Of a stretch of 64,000 nucleotides of DNA, positions 38,800-51,500 are shown piece by piece. The notes beneath the pieces were generated by a model that did not search any database, was not told the origin of the DNA, and saw only the letters and a list, made by a program, of their open reading frames with translations. The stretch covers positions 3,596,001-3,660,000 of the forward strand of contig NW_026570222.1 of assembly GCF_019649055.1 (NCBI RefSeq). The letters are read 5' to 3'. Position 1 is the stretch's first letter; every line of letters begins with the position of its first letter. The translations under genes and the position numbers were made by a program. Source of the DNA: Paramacrobiotus metropolitanus. Taxonomy: Eukaryota > Tardigrada > Eutardigrada > Parachela > Macrobiotidae.

Positions 38800-39760
38800 G
38801 TTGTTATCTCGAGCTATACTGCAAATTGATTAGCTTTGTGATTTTTACACACTCGTCGATTTTGTTATTCTCGTGCAATATTAGAGGGTCAGTATAAATT
38901 GTAGTTGATTGTTATCGTTATACAGTTGGCTGGCTATTCTTAGTTTTAAACTTTTGTAATAATTGGTTTTGAAATCTTTTGATGGTGCAGCAAAAAAACG
39001 CTTGAAAATTTTATAGCACTGCTGGTATGTTCAGAATTGACCGTGGTCTGCTGAAGTGCTAATGCAAGCTTGTTTGTAAATGAACTGTACATCTACATTG
39101 TGCATTGTGCATGCAAATTTCTCATGATAACAGATAAGGTCGTGCAGAGTGAAGACTATCTATACAGTATCCATTCATCAGTTCATATGCAGTATCTTCA
39201 TATCTACAGGTACAGTACAAGTGCATCTGAGATAATACACAACTATATATAAAAAATCCTAATCCGAAAATACGAGTTTCCAAAATCATAAGTTAATAAA
39301 CCACAAGCCCACAAAACTCACCATCGCTGAACTGCAAAGCAAATCCAGTAAAGAAATAACTGGAGTAATAAAAGCGCGGTAAAATGTTAATGGAGGGAGT
39401 ATAGTACCATCAATAATTCAAAATCATTGAAACATGAAAAAAATTAGTTAATCAAAGGAGTTAGCACGTAGCAAAACAATCCCAAGTCGAAGAAAAGGAA
39501 AAAAACTAAAATTGAAAAAGTGTAAATTGAAGAAGTGTACGTTGCCGCCAATGCGGCAGTTACTTCCATATTAAGCATACGCTACGTGTCGTATCTCGTC
39601 TGCGTGCTACATACATACGTGCTACGTTTAACGCGCACGTAAGCCAGCACCGTACCAAGCGGCATGGTGTACCAAGCGGCATGATCAGCGTATGTGTTCC
39701 CGGTCGGAAACTCTTTTGGAGACCCAAGTGAGAACTTGGTCATTTTTGTTTGACTTGTGG
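38800..39760. other. Intergenic between DRAM-like gene and RPL15
   Basis: AT-rich with many ACAGTAC-like and TACGTAC-like words. Open frames are short and unconvincing. It holds the 3' end of the DRAM-like gene and the RPL15 promoter. Confidence 0.35.
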
Positions 39761-40187
39761 GATAGTTTGTTTTTCCCTGTAGTTTCCCAGAAAGGTAAGT
39801 TGATCTTAAAAGATTCATGGTCTGTCTTGCATGCTTTCGAGAATGATGAAGAAACTGGTGTTGAACATCCTGTACTGCTAGTCTGCTGCTTGCTAGGAAC
39901 TGTGAAGGTGCTTGAAAGCGTCTCTCTTCTTTTTTTTAAAATTACACTGGTATATTGATGTTAAGTTATTTGTGTTCTCCGTGAAACGTTGGAAGAACTT
40001 CCCGGCTGATATCTTGAGAAGGCGAAGTAATTCTGGAAAGTCTGTGCCTTGTCCATCGTGTTATGAATGACTTTCTTTCCGCGACCCATACATAGATCCG
40101 AAAATGAATGATTCTCAGTCTCTCTCGTTTTCCTTCATACTCTTGGTTTAGATAAATCGATTGATGATGGTTTTCACCTTGCAGAAA
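39760..40187 (+). promoter_or_regulatory. Probable RPL15 5' UTR exon and intron with pyrimidine-rich leader
   Basis: A pyrimidine-rich stretch (TTTTTCCCTG, ~39770) followed by AGAAAG and GTAAGT (exon end 39794) could be a TOP-type first exon. The matching acceptor CACCTTGCAG ends at 40184, three bases before the ATG. TOP leaders are usual for ribosomal-protein genes and bring them under growth-dependent translation control. The 390-bp intron was inspected for a snoRNA but none could be supported. Confidence 0.45.
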
Positions 40188-41218
40188 ATGGGTGCTTACA
40201 AATATATACAAGAAATCCACCGAAGGAAGCAGAGCGAAGTGATGCGCTTCCTGAAGCGCATCCGTTGTTGGCAGTATCGTCAGCTGAACAGTGTACACCG
40301 TGTTAGCCGACCAACTCGCCCGGAAAAGGCGCGCCGTGTAGGCTACAAGGCTAAACAAGGTATCCGCATAACCACCTGCGTACTGAATCCGGGATAATGC
40401 AGCAGAGATTGGGTCTCTTGCAGGGTACGTAATCTACCGTGTGCGAGTGCGCCGTGGAACCCGCAAGCGACAAAATTCCAAGGGACAGGTGTACGGAAAG
40501 CCCTCCAATCAGGGAATCAACCAGCTGAAATGGCAGCGCAACCTTCAGTCCAAAGCTGAGGTAACAATACTGAATCGCGCAATCTATATTTTATGCGACT
40601 CATTAACAATAATCGGCGGTAGCGTAAGTGTCGATGAACAGATCGACCGATGTAGTTCTGCCAACAAGTCGAAATGTGATAGTAATTGTGGTTTACCCCC
40701 TTTGCGTTCTTGGCGTAACAGTTTGCTAATTACGCCAAGAACGTAAGTGTTGGGTTGGGGGTTTTGTTTCCATAATCTTTCAGTGCGACGTTGTAGTATT
40801 TCTTTTTTGTAAAATCGTGATGCAACAGTTTAGCCCAAATTACGGAATCTGCAGATGTAAGGCACTGTAAAATTTTTGTCCTGGTTTTCCGTGAATCCGA
40901 CGTGTGTTGCAGGAGCGCGTTGGTCGGCGGTGCCCAGCGTTGCGAGTGGTCAACTCGTATTGGGTGGGACAGGACTCTACGTTCAAGTTCTACGAAGTAG
41001 TCCTGGTGGATCCAGCGCATAACGCCATCCGTCGCAATCCGGAGACGCAGTGGCTGTGCCAGCCAGTGGCTAAGCACCGCGAGATGCGCGGCCTCACCTC
41101 CGCTGGACGCAAGTCCCGTGGATTGGGCAAGGGACACAAGTACCACCAAACCATCGGCGGATCGCGTCGTGCTGCCTGGAAGCGCCATCAAAAGCTCTCC
41201 TTACCCAGAAAGCGTTAA
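40188..41218 (+). CDS. RPL15: 60S ribosomal protein L15 (eL15)
   Basis: Three coding exons (40188–40359, 40424–40560, 40913–41218) give exactly 204 residues, the usual eL15 length. Diagnostic segments are [53 protein letters not shown] and [15 protein letters not shown] near the end. eL15 is a basic protein buried in 28S rRNA of the large subunit. The second coding intron (352 bp) carries a strong hairpin (see 40702–40746). A poly(A) signal AATAAA lies at 41287–41292, about 70 bp past the stop. A MITE sits just downstream at 41403. Confidence 0.98.
40702..40746 (+). repeat. Perfect stem-loop inside RPL15 intron
   Basis: CGTTCTTGGCGTAA (40705–40718) is exactly complementary to TTACGCCAAGAACG (40730–40743), with an 11-base loop. 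A G·U and two further A–T pairs extend the stem to ~17 bp. Intronic stems in ribosomal-protein genes sometimes belong to snoRNAs, but C/D or H/ACA boxes could not be placed here. It could also be a regulatory structure or a small foldback insertion. Confidence 0.7.
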
Positions 41219-41286
41219 GATATTTTCTGTACTTTCGGTTCTCTTTTGTCATTCTTATCTGCTGGCGGTAGTGTATCGGTTTTCGA

Positions 41287-41292
41287 AATAAA
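41287..41292 (+). terminator. RPL15 poly(A) signal
   Basis: Canonical AATAAA about 70 bp after the RPL15 stop codon. Confidence 0.7.
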
Positions 41293-41394
41293 AGATACAA
41301 TTAAAAAGTGGTGACTGAGTTATGGTGTGCAATGCAGTGGGTTGGCATCTTTTTATAACTTATGCATGAAATTCGTCGTCCTCCAAGCATCCGT

Positions 41395-41808
41395 GCCACC
41401 ATCAGGGCCGTAGCGAGGGGGGGTGCGCACGGGCGCACGCACCCCCCTCCTCGACTAACTTGTGAATTTATTTTGCGCCCGAAACTGGCGTATGGGCGCA
41501 AGGGCGCAAAATTCAAGAGATTTTTTAAGGGCGCAACGGGCGCCGGTACCAGTGCGCCCGTGGCGCATGCGCAATGCCGTGTTAAATTTGAATAAAATTT
41601 TTGTAAATTTGGGAATTAGGCACACAGTAGACTTTGAACTGCTGTCCAAAGGGAGCAGGGTTGAAACGAAGCCCGAGGAATAGGGGTGCGCAACGGGCGC
41701 AGGCTTTCAAATCCAAGGGCGCAGTGGGCGCTGGCCGAACTTCAAAAGGGGCGCAGCTAATTTGCGCACCCCCCATCCGTCGGACCTCGCTACGGCCCTG
41801 GCCACCAT
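41395..41808. mobile_element. hAT-like MITE with 8-bp target duplication
   Basis: The element runs from 41403 to 41800 (398 bp). Its 16-bp ends are perfect inverted repeats, CAGGGCCGTAGCGAGG and CCTCGCTACGGCCCTG. It is flanked by an exact 8-bp duplication, GCCACCAT (41395–41402 and 41801–41808), the hallmark of hAT insertion. The interior is unusually GC-rich for this window and built from repeated GGGCGCA-type words; open frames in it are artefacts of that repetition. No transposase is encoded, so it depends on an autonomous relative elsewhere. Confidence 0.92.
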
Positions 41809-42565
41809 TGACATGACGAACCTTTTTTGGATTATAAGGTTTTCAAGAATAGAAGTACTACTTCGTGCTTTTTGAAGCACGAATTCAGCTCGTACCATTA
41901 ACACAGATATAATAATTTTACTACGAATAATTATTACTAAACGTGCACAAACTAAGGATACTAGGGTGGCTAGTGGCTACCCCGGTCTAAGGGATCAACA
42001 AGATCCTCATGAAAATTTATGTTATTGGTTGCCTAGAATAAAGTTCCGGTTAATCAATTCGAAGAGTTTAACAGAACTACCCGTACTCCTCTTGTCACTG
42101 CAAATCGCCTGGGAATCGTGAATGACCTTTGCCATACACAATTCGTGCAAAGGGGAGGCCACGTAATTGACGTCCACACTCCACAGCACTGTTTTTCTGG
42201 TTACTACCCATCAGTATGTTCGCAACAAATAAAAACCTGGTGTATTGAATATTGTATGACGTACTGTATTTAACGAGAATGTAGTCAGACTTTGTAGATG
42301 ATATATTATAACAGTAGATCATATTTCTGTTATCTAATGTGTTGCAGTTCGCTATAAAAATGGAGCAGAACGGGGTTAATCAGCGGAAAACATTATTCGC
42401 TGCTAGCAAACCACTCAAAAACATGGAGAGATAACAAATCAGACATAAGAATGTCAATTAAAAATTGATGAGCAGTGAGCACTAACAAATACTGAGCATG
42501 AGAATTTCATAAAATCTACTGTCCTCAGGAATTTGAACAATACTAGTAAAATAAAAGATAACAAT
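41809..42565. other. Intergenic between the MITE and the PfkB kinase gene
   Basis: AT-rich, nothing recognised. It holds the 3' flank of the minus-strand kinase gene. Confidence 0.35.
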
Positions 42566-45500
42566 TTAATGGGAATAATCGGGTGTGCTGTGCGCACTGA
42601 AGAGAATGTCCGAGCTGATCGATCTGGGAACACTGACGTCGGACTTCAGAGACAAAGCAGCAGCCGCTGTGCCGATGATAACTGCTTGGTCCAAGTTGTA
42701 TCCACTCAAAATTCCGGATATAAGCCCGGAAACCATGCTACAAAAGAAAGCAATTTTGTTGGCTTAATTGTTTTTAAACCAAATCAATAGGTAGAAATTA
42801 GAAAAACCTGAAAGAAATCTGGCTAAATTAATTCCGACAGTATCATAAAAAAAACAGAAGTCGTTTTCTGTTTCTGATTTAAGTAACCTTTATGATAAAA
42901 CGAGCAAGTTACGCATCATAAGCGTACCAATCTCCGCCGCCGGAAACACTGACAAGTTGGGAACTCGTCACGGGAGGTGCGGTGTAGTGGCGAAAATGTA
43001 AAGCACGCGTAACATTTGGCGAATCGCAATTAACCGGTTGATCCGGAGGACTTCGCGAAACTACCCACGACCCTTGTTTGCCAAATTTAACAAGGAGCAC
43101 TCGAAGTTGGGGAAGCTGGTCGAATAGCCTTTGAAAAGATTCTTCCGCGATCGACAAAGAATGCGGCCCTAAAAACTCATTATTATATCATAAGATGTTC
43201 ACAGTCTAAAAATTTGAAATGTACCGGCTGCAGTGGGATGGAGGCCCCGGTCTATATCGAAATGTGCCATTATCTTTTGCAGTTCCTTGATATTTGGAGA
43301 TAGAAAAGCAATTTCTTTCCAGTGAGAAGTTAAAAATGCCTTTGTAGCTTTGTTGATATCCGTTGGCTCGTAAAACACTACAAAAAAATATTTTTATTTA
43401 TACTGCACACTCTACACGTATTAAGCAATATATAAAACAGTATAAAGATTAATAAATGCATGCATATTTAGATAGTGTAGTAGAATACTCTGTACAGTAC
43501 ATGGTGCACGTGAACGATAAGGTCAGAGCTGTGTCACGGTCGTTAACAATACTATTATAATTATGCACAATATCAAACCATGAAAAATCAAAGCGACTCT
43601 TGAGAAAATGTAAATTTTCGATGTACCGGTAGTTTCGCTAAAGACATGGAACTGAAGTAGATTCAAATTTGAATGTAAGGAGTTATTTCGAATTTTTGTG
43701 CAGCAACCGACAACCGCGTTTGCACTGCTTCGTTGCAACAGGTACGAGCTTAGGCACTTTTCAGAAACTGAACTCCGGTTCTTCGTATCTTAACCTGGAA
43801 TACTGTGGCTACTTAAAAATGAGCAGCTACTTAAACCACGTTAAACCAGATGAGTGTATGGAGATTGTTTCTACGTTTTTACCTCGATCGAAAACCTTTT
43901 ACTGTGCCACAGGCAGCAGTTTATTATCTTTCGTTGGCCTTATGGTTTCTCTTTGTACTCCCAATTGGATCGAAGCCGACAAGCGGCTGTACAACAACCA
44001 TTTTGACAAGCTAGGGTTGTGGGTATTTTGCTTCCGATCTTTCACAGATCCGAAACGCCGTTACCCACAGTATTTTGCATCTTGTCGTTGGTTTTTTGAC
44101 TATGAGTGGAAGTTTATGTACGATATCTTAGCTCCACGTAAGTGCTAAAATTAAGACAACAAGTACATAGAAATAACTGTCCCATTTCATTCTGTGTAAC
44201 AGCTAAACGGGTACATCTTCGCTTGCACCGGGTTCTCACCTTCTATCTGGGCGTACGAGTCACTGGAGTCTGGAGTCATAAAATTTTTACAGATTTTTTC
44301 AAGGCAGTGCAAGCGACATTCTGCATTGGTTTTGGATTGGGTGTGGTTTCCATGGCCTTTCTCTCAATCTTGTGGATCAATAACTACGCGCCACAAAGAC
44401 AAGCGGAGCTGCGCTACATTACGGCATTTACACATCTTGCATCAAGTAAACTCAAGTTACTTAAATACGGCTGGCTGAGTATAATATTTTTATTAATTTA
44501 AAATTTGTGAGAATGACAGGCTACTCAATATCAGCAAAAAATGATCTACAGCGCATACATATATTGTACAAATGATAAAGCTGTATACAATCCAGTGCTG
44601 CAATACAAAATTGCTCTACTTTGGTTCTGTTTTCCTGAAAACCTATGATGTTTTACAGGTTTCTGGATATTCGTAGCCTACACTATTTTTGCTGCTAATG
44701 CATACGTCCCTCAGTGGCTACCGGGATGGCAGAACAATTACCTTTCGTGGTCATTTGGAATATGTGTGGTCAGCGGCCTGCAGATGTTTACCAGCAGCGC
44801 CTTGTTTTTCTGGGATGGTGTGAATGTGCAGAAACGCACAGAAAAGCGAAAGCGGGCAAACGGGACCAGTGGTGGCATATCGCATAACCACACTCCCTTA
44901 TCCGAAGAATTAGAACTTTGTTCGGATCAGCAAAATATTCTTCTCGAGAGCGATGTCTGAACAGTTCATATCAAATTTTTATAATTACGAGTATTATGCA
45001 CGATTCGTTAGACTCTCAAAAATAGTACGGTACAGCATGAATAGAATATCTTCAACTAAGATTTCAACATTTTTTCCTTTAAATATATTTTAAAACGAAT
45101 GTAATCTAGCGGCACATTTATTAAAACTGCGAATGTCCGAAATAAAAGGAAAAAACTGCTTATGTATTTGGGCAACCGATCGCAAACACACAATAACTTA
45201 AACACTTGCTCAATCCATGGTTGCGCACTGCACCCACATTATTCATCAATAAAGTCTGTGTCACATGCAGAAAACATATACCCTAGAAATTAGGAATGCA
45301 AACTACCTGGGCAAGGTCTGCCGAACAATACATACCTGAGTATGCAACTGGCAGCGGAAACTTAAAACAAAGTTCAATGTTCATGGTAGCTATTGATAAT
45401 ATTTCGCACTTCGCAACATGTGATTTGTAGAATACCCTTAAAGGAATCCTCTACAAATACAATGTAAAACTAATTGCAGTTATCCTGGATGTTAAAAATA

Positions 45501-48500
45501 ATACTCTTGTTCTCCCGTATAGGACAGGAGAACGTCTACGATTTTTCCAGTTAATTTTCTGTCAAATCTGAAACCTCGGCTAACTATAAACGAACCGAAG
45601 CAGAATATAAACTACGAAGTCCTGCGCTTTTCAGACATTACAGCCACGATGCTGCTAGCTTCTACCAATTATGCAGTTAATTTCGTTTTTATATAAAAGA
45701 AAAATGCGGAAGATTGAAGGCCATCAAATGTAAAATCAACCGGATAAAATCACACATTATTTTCTCACATTTCTAAGGTTAGCCGTAATGTGGCATTACT
45801 TAACTCAAATAGTGCGGTGTACGTTATTTTTATAAATGCTATTTGGTCAGAATACTCTCAGAGTTCTTTTAGAATCGGCACCAGCATTATGCAAATCGCT
45901 GTTCAAGACGTATATTGTTACGAGACGTGATCTAGTAAGAAACCTGCCATGACAAACCAAAGTTACACACGCAAGCATTTTTTAAGCTAAAAATTATGTT
46001 GGGAGCTTGAACAAAGGTTATGTTTTCGAGTGACTTGCGCATAAGACTTAGTAATTCTCGATACCGTGAAAAAGACCTTTGAAATTTTACAGAATTGCGA
46101 GAATTTGAAAGGTTTGTTGTGCCTCGTTTTCACCATGGCCATGTCTGGGAATTGTGAGAGAAAGCCGAACACTAACGGTACGTGCAAGCGGTGCAACGAT
46201 ACGTGTCTGTAGATTAATCACGTGTATCCATGGCCACTGGCCAGTTAAAATTATCATAATTAGGGATAGTAAATAGAAGTACGCTGCGAGTTTTCATAAA
46301 ATTAACGGAAAATAGTAATACAAAGTGTATACCGGCTAATATCCGATAGCTTTCTTAAAGAATTATTAAATCGCAAAACACCGCAGTATACAAGCACGGC
46401 ATCAAGGAATGACAGAGCCGTACGCATAATATGCAATAAATGTGCCGTTAGATTACAACGTATCGCCGGACGCTAGGCGTAAATGTAAAGACTAATAACA
46501 GCAGTAAGTACTTACACAAATGCAGTGTAGATTCACAAAATCAAATAGTTTTATTGGGAAGCTTTGGGGTATTGTAGAATTAATGCCATATTAGTAAGCA
46601 CTACTGCCTCATCGAAATCATCACCGTGAATCATGCATATTTAGATTTCGCTTTCAAGGTGCGGTGCTAGCTGGCGTTGAGTACAGACTGTAATTATATT
46701 GTACTGTCAGCGAATCTTGCAGGTATCTCAAGGATACATAACATTCTGAAGGGAAAGTATGGCATCTGCATACTGACATTCTATCGGAATATAAGTCCAT
46801 AAAATCAATACAATGCTTCCGTAAACTTAAAATCTAAACATATTAATTTGTTAACTGTGAAGTAAATTAATACATCAATGAATAATATAGATATTACAGA
46901 GCATGCACGGTAAAAATAACAGGATTCGAACAGGAACAGTAACAGGATTCGCCACACCAAAGTAGATGTTTGGGTTTCAAGCAAGCTTAATTATGGTTTG
47001 CTGGGATTCAAAAATCTATTAAGAAGAGATCACGAACAGTCCTGGTTCTCAAAATTCAGTATAAAGCGGGGAAGTATTACACAGATGTATGCGCATTCGC
47101 AAGAAAGGTTGGATTCTTGTTGCTCGCGTATGAGAAGAACATGTCAGTTCAATTTTTTAATTTATCAGTTTAACTAATTCCGGAAAGAATGTTTTGATTT
47201 GATTTCAACAAAACAATAGGAAACCCTATCATAAGCCATAACGTATGAAGACCGGCAGTTGTTTAAGGCTTCCAAACTGCACCAAGGCAGGGCCATTCAA
47301 TTTTTCTGTAATTACTGTATGTGTGATTCAGTGTGAAAGGTTAGTTTGCAACATATGGTCACAACTGAAAACCGGTTTCCGGTTGCAATATATTTTAATG
47401 CTTCTACGTCTACCTAGTTTCTGTTTAATCCTGAGACGACCAACAAGACTATAATAATGTTAACGTTGCACTATGCAGGTACAGGTAACCGCAGGTTGTT
47501 ATGCTTTCCATCAACGTGTAAGTCAGATTTTGACGATTGGGTAGAGGGTGAAGCAGACCATGCCGGGTAGTACAAACGGCAAACATCGTTCGATTGGAAC
47601 GCTCGCTTATATTATAGGTTTGTCCGAAACGTTTTAAAAGCACACAGGTAAAAATCAATATTGTCCATAGCATGTCCATCTTGAACACGTACATAACAAT
47701 ATTACCAAATAAACGCGCCCATGGTTTGGTCGGAATGATTCACCGTTCGTACGGAGCATTATATGTGTGCGCCATGTCCATGAGTACGCACACCGCCATT
47801 TCGGATAGACCATATTATCTATAAATGCAGTCAATGCTCTTGTAGCATATTTAGTCGACTATACTAAAATCTGCTAAACGTAAAGCGTCACAAACATGTT
47901 GATGTGAGAAGGTGAACTCTAAGTACGGAGAGTTCAAGTTAAAAATTTCTGGTTTTACCGTCCATTAATATTTCTTGCAGCTCGCTCGCAAAGCTAAGCC
48001 ACCAGACACCACGCTAAGATACATTTTATCTGCATCCTCGAAAGCAATTATCCACGTACACTGACCGGTGTATATGTTCTATAATCTGTATCAGTACGCC
48101 GCTAATGGATGTATAGTCACCGTAAAATTTCCTCAATGATTTGGCGATAAGAGCCAGCCAACGGAATGACGGAGTAACGTGGAATACGTACTGATTTGTA
48201 TTGCATCGTTATCTATATCGGGGATTATTTGGATTATACAGCTTCTTCATAAATCTGACGTTTTTATACCCACTACAACCTAATAACTGATAACCCAAAA
48301 TCAATATGGCTGGAAGATTCGGCACGCGTACGGCTACCGTTACACCCATTTCCAGGACCATAGGCGGATGGTTAGCATTAGCATCGGTATCGTCTATTGT
48401 GGCCATTATTCTCATACTGATCGCCTTTGCCACACCGGTCTGGCTGGAGGCCGATCGGAATATGGTGGCTAACCCGGTGCCGCCCTTCAATATTCCCTTC

Positions 48501-51500
48501 GACAAGCTGGGACTATGGCAGTTCTGCTTCCGACTTTATCAAATAGGCGACCCTTTTCTACGCTATTCGGTTATATGCCGATGGTACTTCAGTTCGGGCT
48601 GGCCACCAATGATGGAGTTTTTGGCACCGTGTAAGTGCGCGTAGGTATTCTGCATACAAAGCATTTCTTTCTGTTCACATTTTACAATGCACCAAAACTT
48701 ACTGCGATAGTTCTACTATCTGTTATGTAATTATATTTTTCGTCGTGGTGTACACACGGCGATCACATAGAGCTTTTGAGACTGGAAAAAATAGCATTAA
48801 CCGCCGAATTCAGACATGCATATTGTTTGAAATCTTTCTTATTACCGTACGGCTTCGCTTAGTCAAGGCGTTTACAGCCAGTATATGTACTTGGGTAATT
48901 AGAGCAGCTAGTGCGCCACCGCATGATTTTCCCAAGCTTTAAACAAATAATGTTTTAGGTTAGGCATCGGTAGAAAATAGCAATACGTAAATCTATAATG
49001 CGGCAAATTTCATCTGTCCCAGGCCGCACTCAATCGATGACCCATATACGATCGTGCCTTACCTAGCCCATTGTAATTTTTCATTTATATGCCGGTTTCA
49101 AGATTGCCGAGCACTGTACAATACTTAGCGCATAATGAAGATTGTGGATACGGTAGACATCCAAAAAAGCGAAAAGAAACTAGAAAATTAAATACGAAAA
49201 GAAAATTGACCTATCGGCAATTATTCACGCTACTACTTTTAGTAACAATATCAACAATACGAAAGATTTAACAGCAGAGAATGTTTCGAAAAATATAAGC
49301 AAAATATTTGCATTTGTCGAAAGAAAGGCAATGACAATATACCAATACATATTTGAAGCCGATCAAATCTGTTAATTATACACAGCTACTTTGTGACGCT
49401 GGCAAAAAGACAAGATCAAAAAGCATAGCAATTTGAACAATTTTCCCGTTTCTCTGGGTTTACACTTTTTCAGAAACCTGCAAGTTTGTTATATCTCACT
49501 TTAACCAAGGGGAAAAATAGGGAATATGCACATATCTATACACGGCATATGCGTTATATACGGTATAGTGCGGTGTCGTCGATTTTTATGAAAACTATGG
49601 CTTCATCGCTACGTAGCATAAACAACATCGTAAGATTCGTAACAACGCCCAAGAGCACCCAGTAAGAAAACACACTATTCCCAAATTTGGGAATCTGAGC
49701 TTTTAAAAGCTCAAATTTTTTTAGTTGAGTCCATGTCAGATTCTGAATTAACGTTTGACTAACTGGGTGATTTTTTAAACAGCCTTTTTCATCGCGACAC
49801 AAGTCATCTATACAGTGGGCTTCATCGTAAGCATAGTAGGATTGATCATTCTTATTTTGGTGCTCGTACGTGGACCTGAAGCTCGTTTGCTGTTTGGACT
49901 TGGTGCAGTATTCATGATAGCAGGTGAGTGCACACAACAGAATTATGCCCATTAAAGTAACATTATGGTCGTAACCGGTTTCCGAAGATGGTATGTATTT
50001 TGAACAAAAATTCATAAGCCATGACTTAGATTTCAAAGCCAAATAACATGATTGCGGTTTTTAATAGCCATACTGATCTGCATATCCTTCATTGTGTTTG
50101 CGGCGCGAGTATTCGATCGAGAATGGATATTCGGATGGCAGAACAATTACTTATCATGGTCATTTGCGCTGGCCGTTGCCGGTGGGATCTTATTATGGGT
50201 CTGTGCCGCACTCTTCCTGATCGAAGGACGTCGTCAGGCTTATTACGATGAGCGTGGCCCTGGTCAAGTTACTGTTGTACATCGCCCACCGGTTGTAACC
50301 GAACCCACAGCTAAACGTGATCAGGCTTTCGTGGTTCAAGAACCTCTACGTAAGACCAATCCTGAACACACCACTGCTGTAAGATTCTACTAACATTCAC
50401 ACTAACTTTCTGGCCACAATGCTCAGCTGCGCATAATTGTGACTTCATTAATAAACTAACACATAAAACTAACATGTATTGTACCGGCGTTCTCGTGCAA
50501 TATTTACCATAACCAATATTTACAATAACCGTTCTCGTGCAATATTTATTTGTTTATTTATTTATAATAACCGTACTTATTAAAATTAATAAGTATCAGT
50601 ATTTAAATATACGAGTATAGTAACGGAACCATTACCCTGCTGGTCTTCGTTGCTCAAATATATGCGTTTATGTTGTATGGAAATTATTTGATAACTTTCT
50701 ACCAAAGCTCTACGATTTTGATATCCCTGATATTAATCCTAGCCTTACTAGGCCAGTTCTATTGTGTCCCACAAAATAAGAGAATTAGATTTCCTTGCAG
50801 CCGTAAGTGCTAGGTGGTTTCTGAACTGCATTAACTTCTGTAAAGTTCTAATATCTTATATTAAACAGTATCAAAAAGTCAATCGCACATGCGCAGCGGC
50901 AGTATCGTGGCAATCGTTTCCTTTACAATTTGCTCAACTATGGTGAGACATTTTCTGCCTCATTTTCAGTCTCAAACGGACTTCAAATTAACGAATGGTG
51001 ACCGTGAGTACAAGAACATATCCGTCAAAGCTCCAATATTACCGCCAAAACCCGGTAGCACGAATGGTGATACCTATTCCTATGAATATCGCAGGGAATA
51101 CCAGTATGCCGTTAAGGACAGCGATCTGTAAAATAGCCGGGGAGCTCAAACCATATTCAGTTGTTATTTTTTTCTATTGTCTGAAAACCGCTGGATAGTA
51201 TTGTGTTTGTGATTGCCATTTTAGGATTATTTGACGAATGCATGGGTGAATGGTTTTTTCTCGTTTCCTTATGGAATCTCTCTATACAGCCTGTTTTTGT
51301 CCTCTTGCATTTATTTTTGTTTTCCAAAACTATCTGTCGGCCAAAGTTGCTGGTTTACGTACGTTGTTCAAGAGCTGAAAATATTGGCTTTCGCTTTTTT
51401 ACGTTTTTCCATTGCCCTGTAGTGATTTACAGTGGTGCCTGCAAGACCACATGGGCTTATATTATAAGATGGCATTGGATCAAGGATGGACCATTTCCGG

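Noticed and set aside
39796-40184. Possible C/D snoRNA in the RPL15 leader intron (ATGATGA near 39843, CTGA near 40004)
   Set aside because: The boxes are about 160 nt apart with no terminal stem, outside the normal C/D layout.
41362-41904. Several overlapping open frames rich in Gly, Ala, Arg and Pro
   Set aside because: They arise from the GC-rich repeated interior of the MITE at 41403–41800 and its flanks.
49554-50042. 162-codon open frame on the minus strand
   Set aside because: It is antisense to exon 2 of claudin-like copy B and its introns, without domain or splice logic; the plus-strand reading is clearly the gene.
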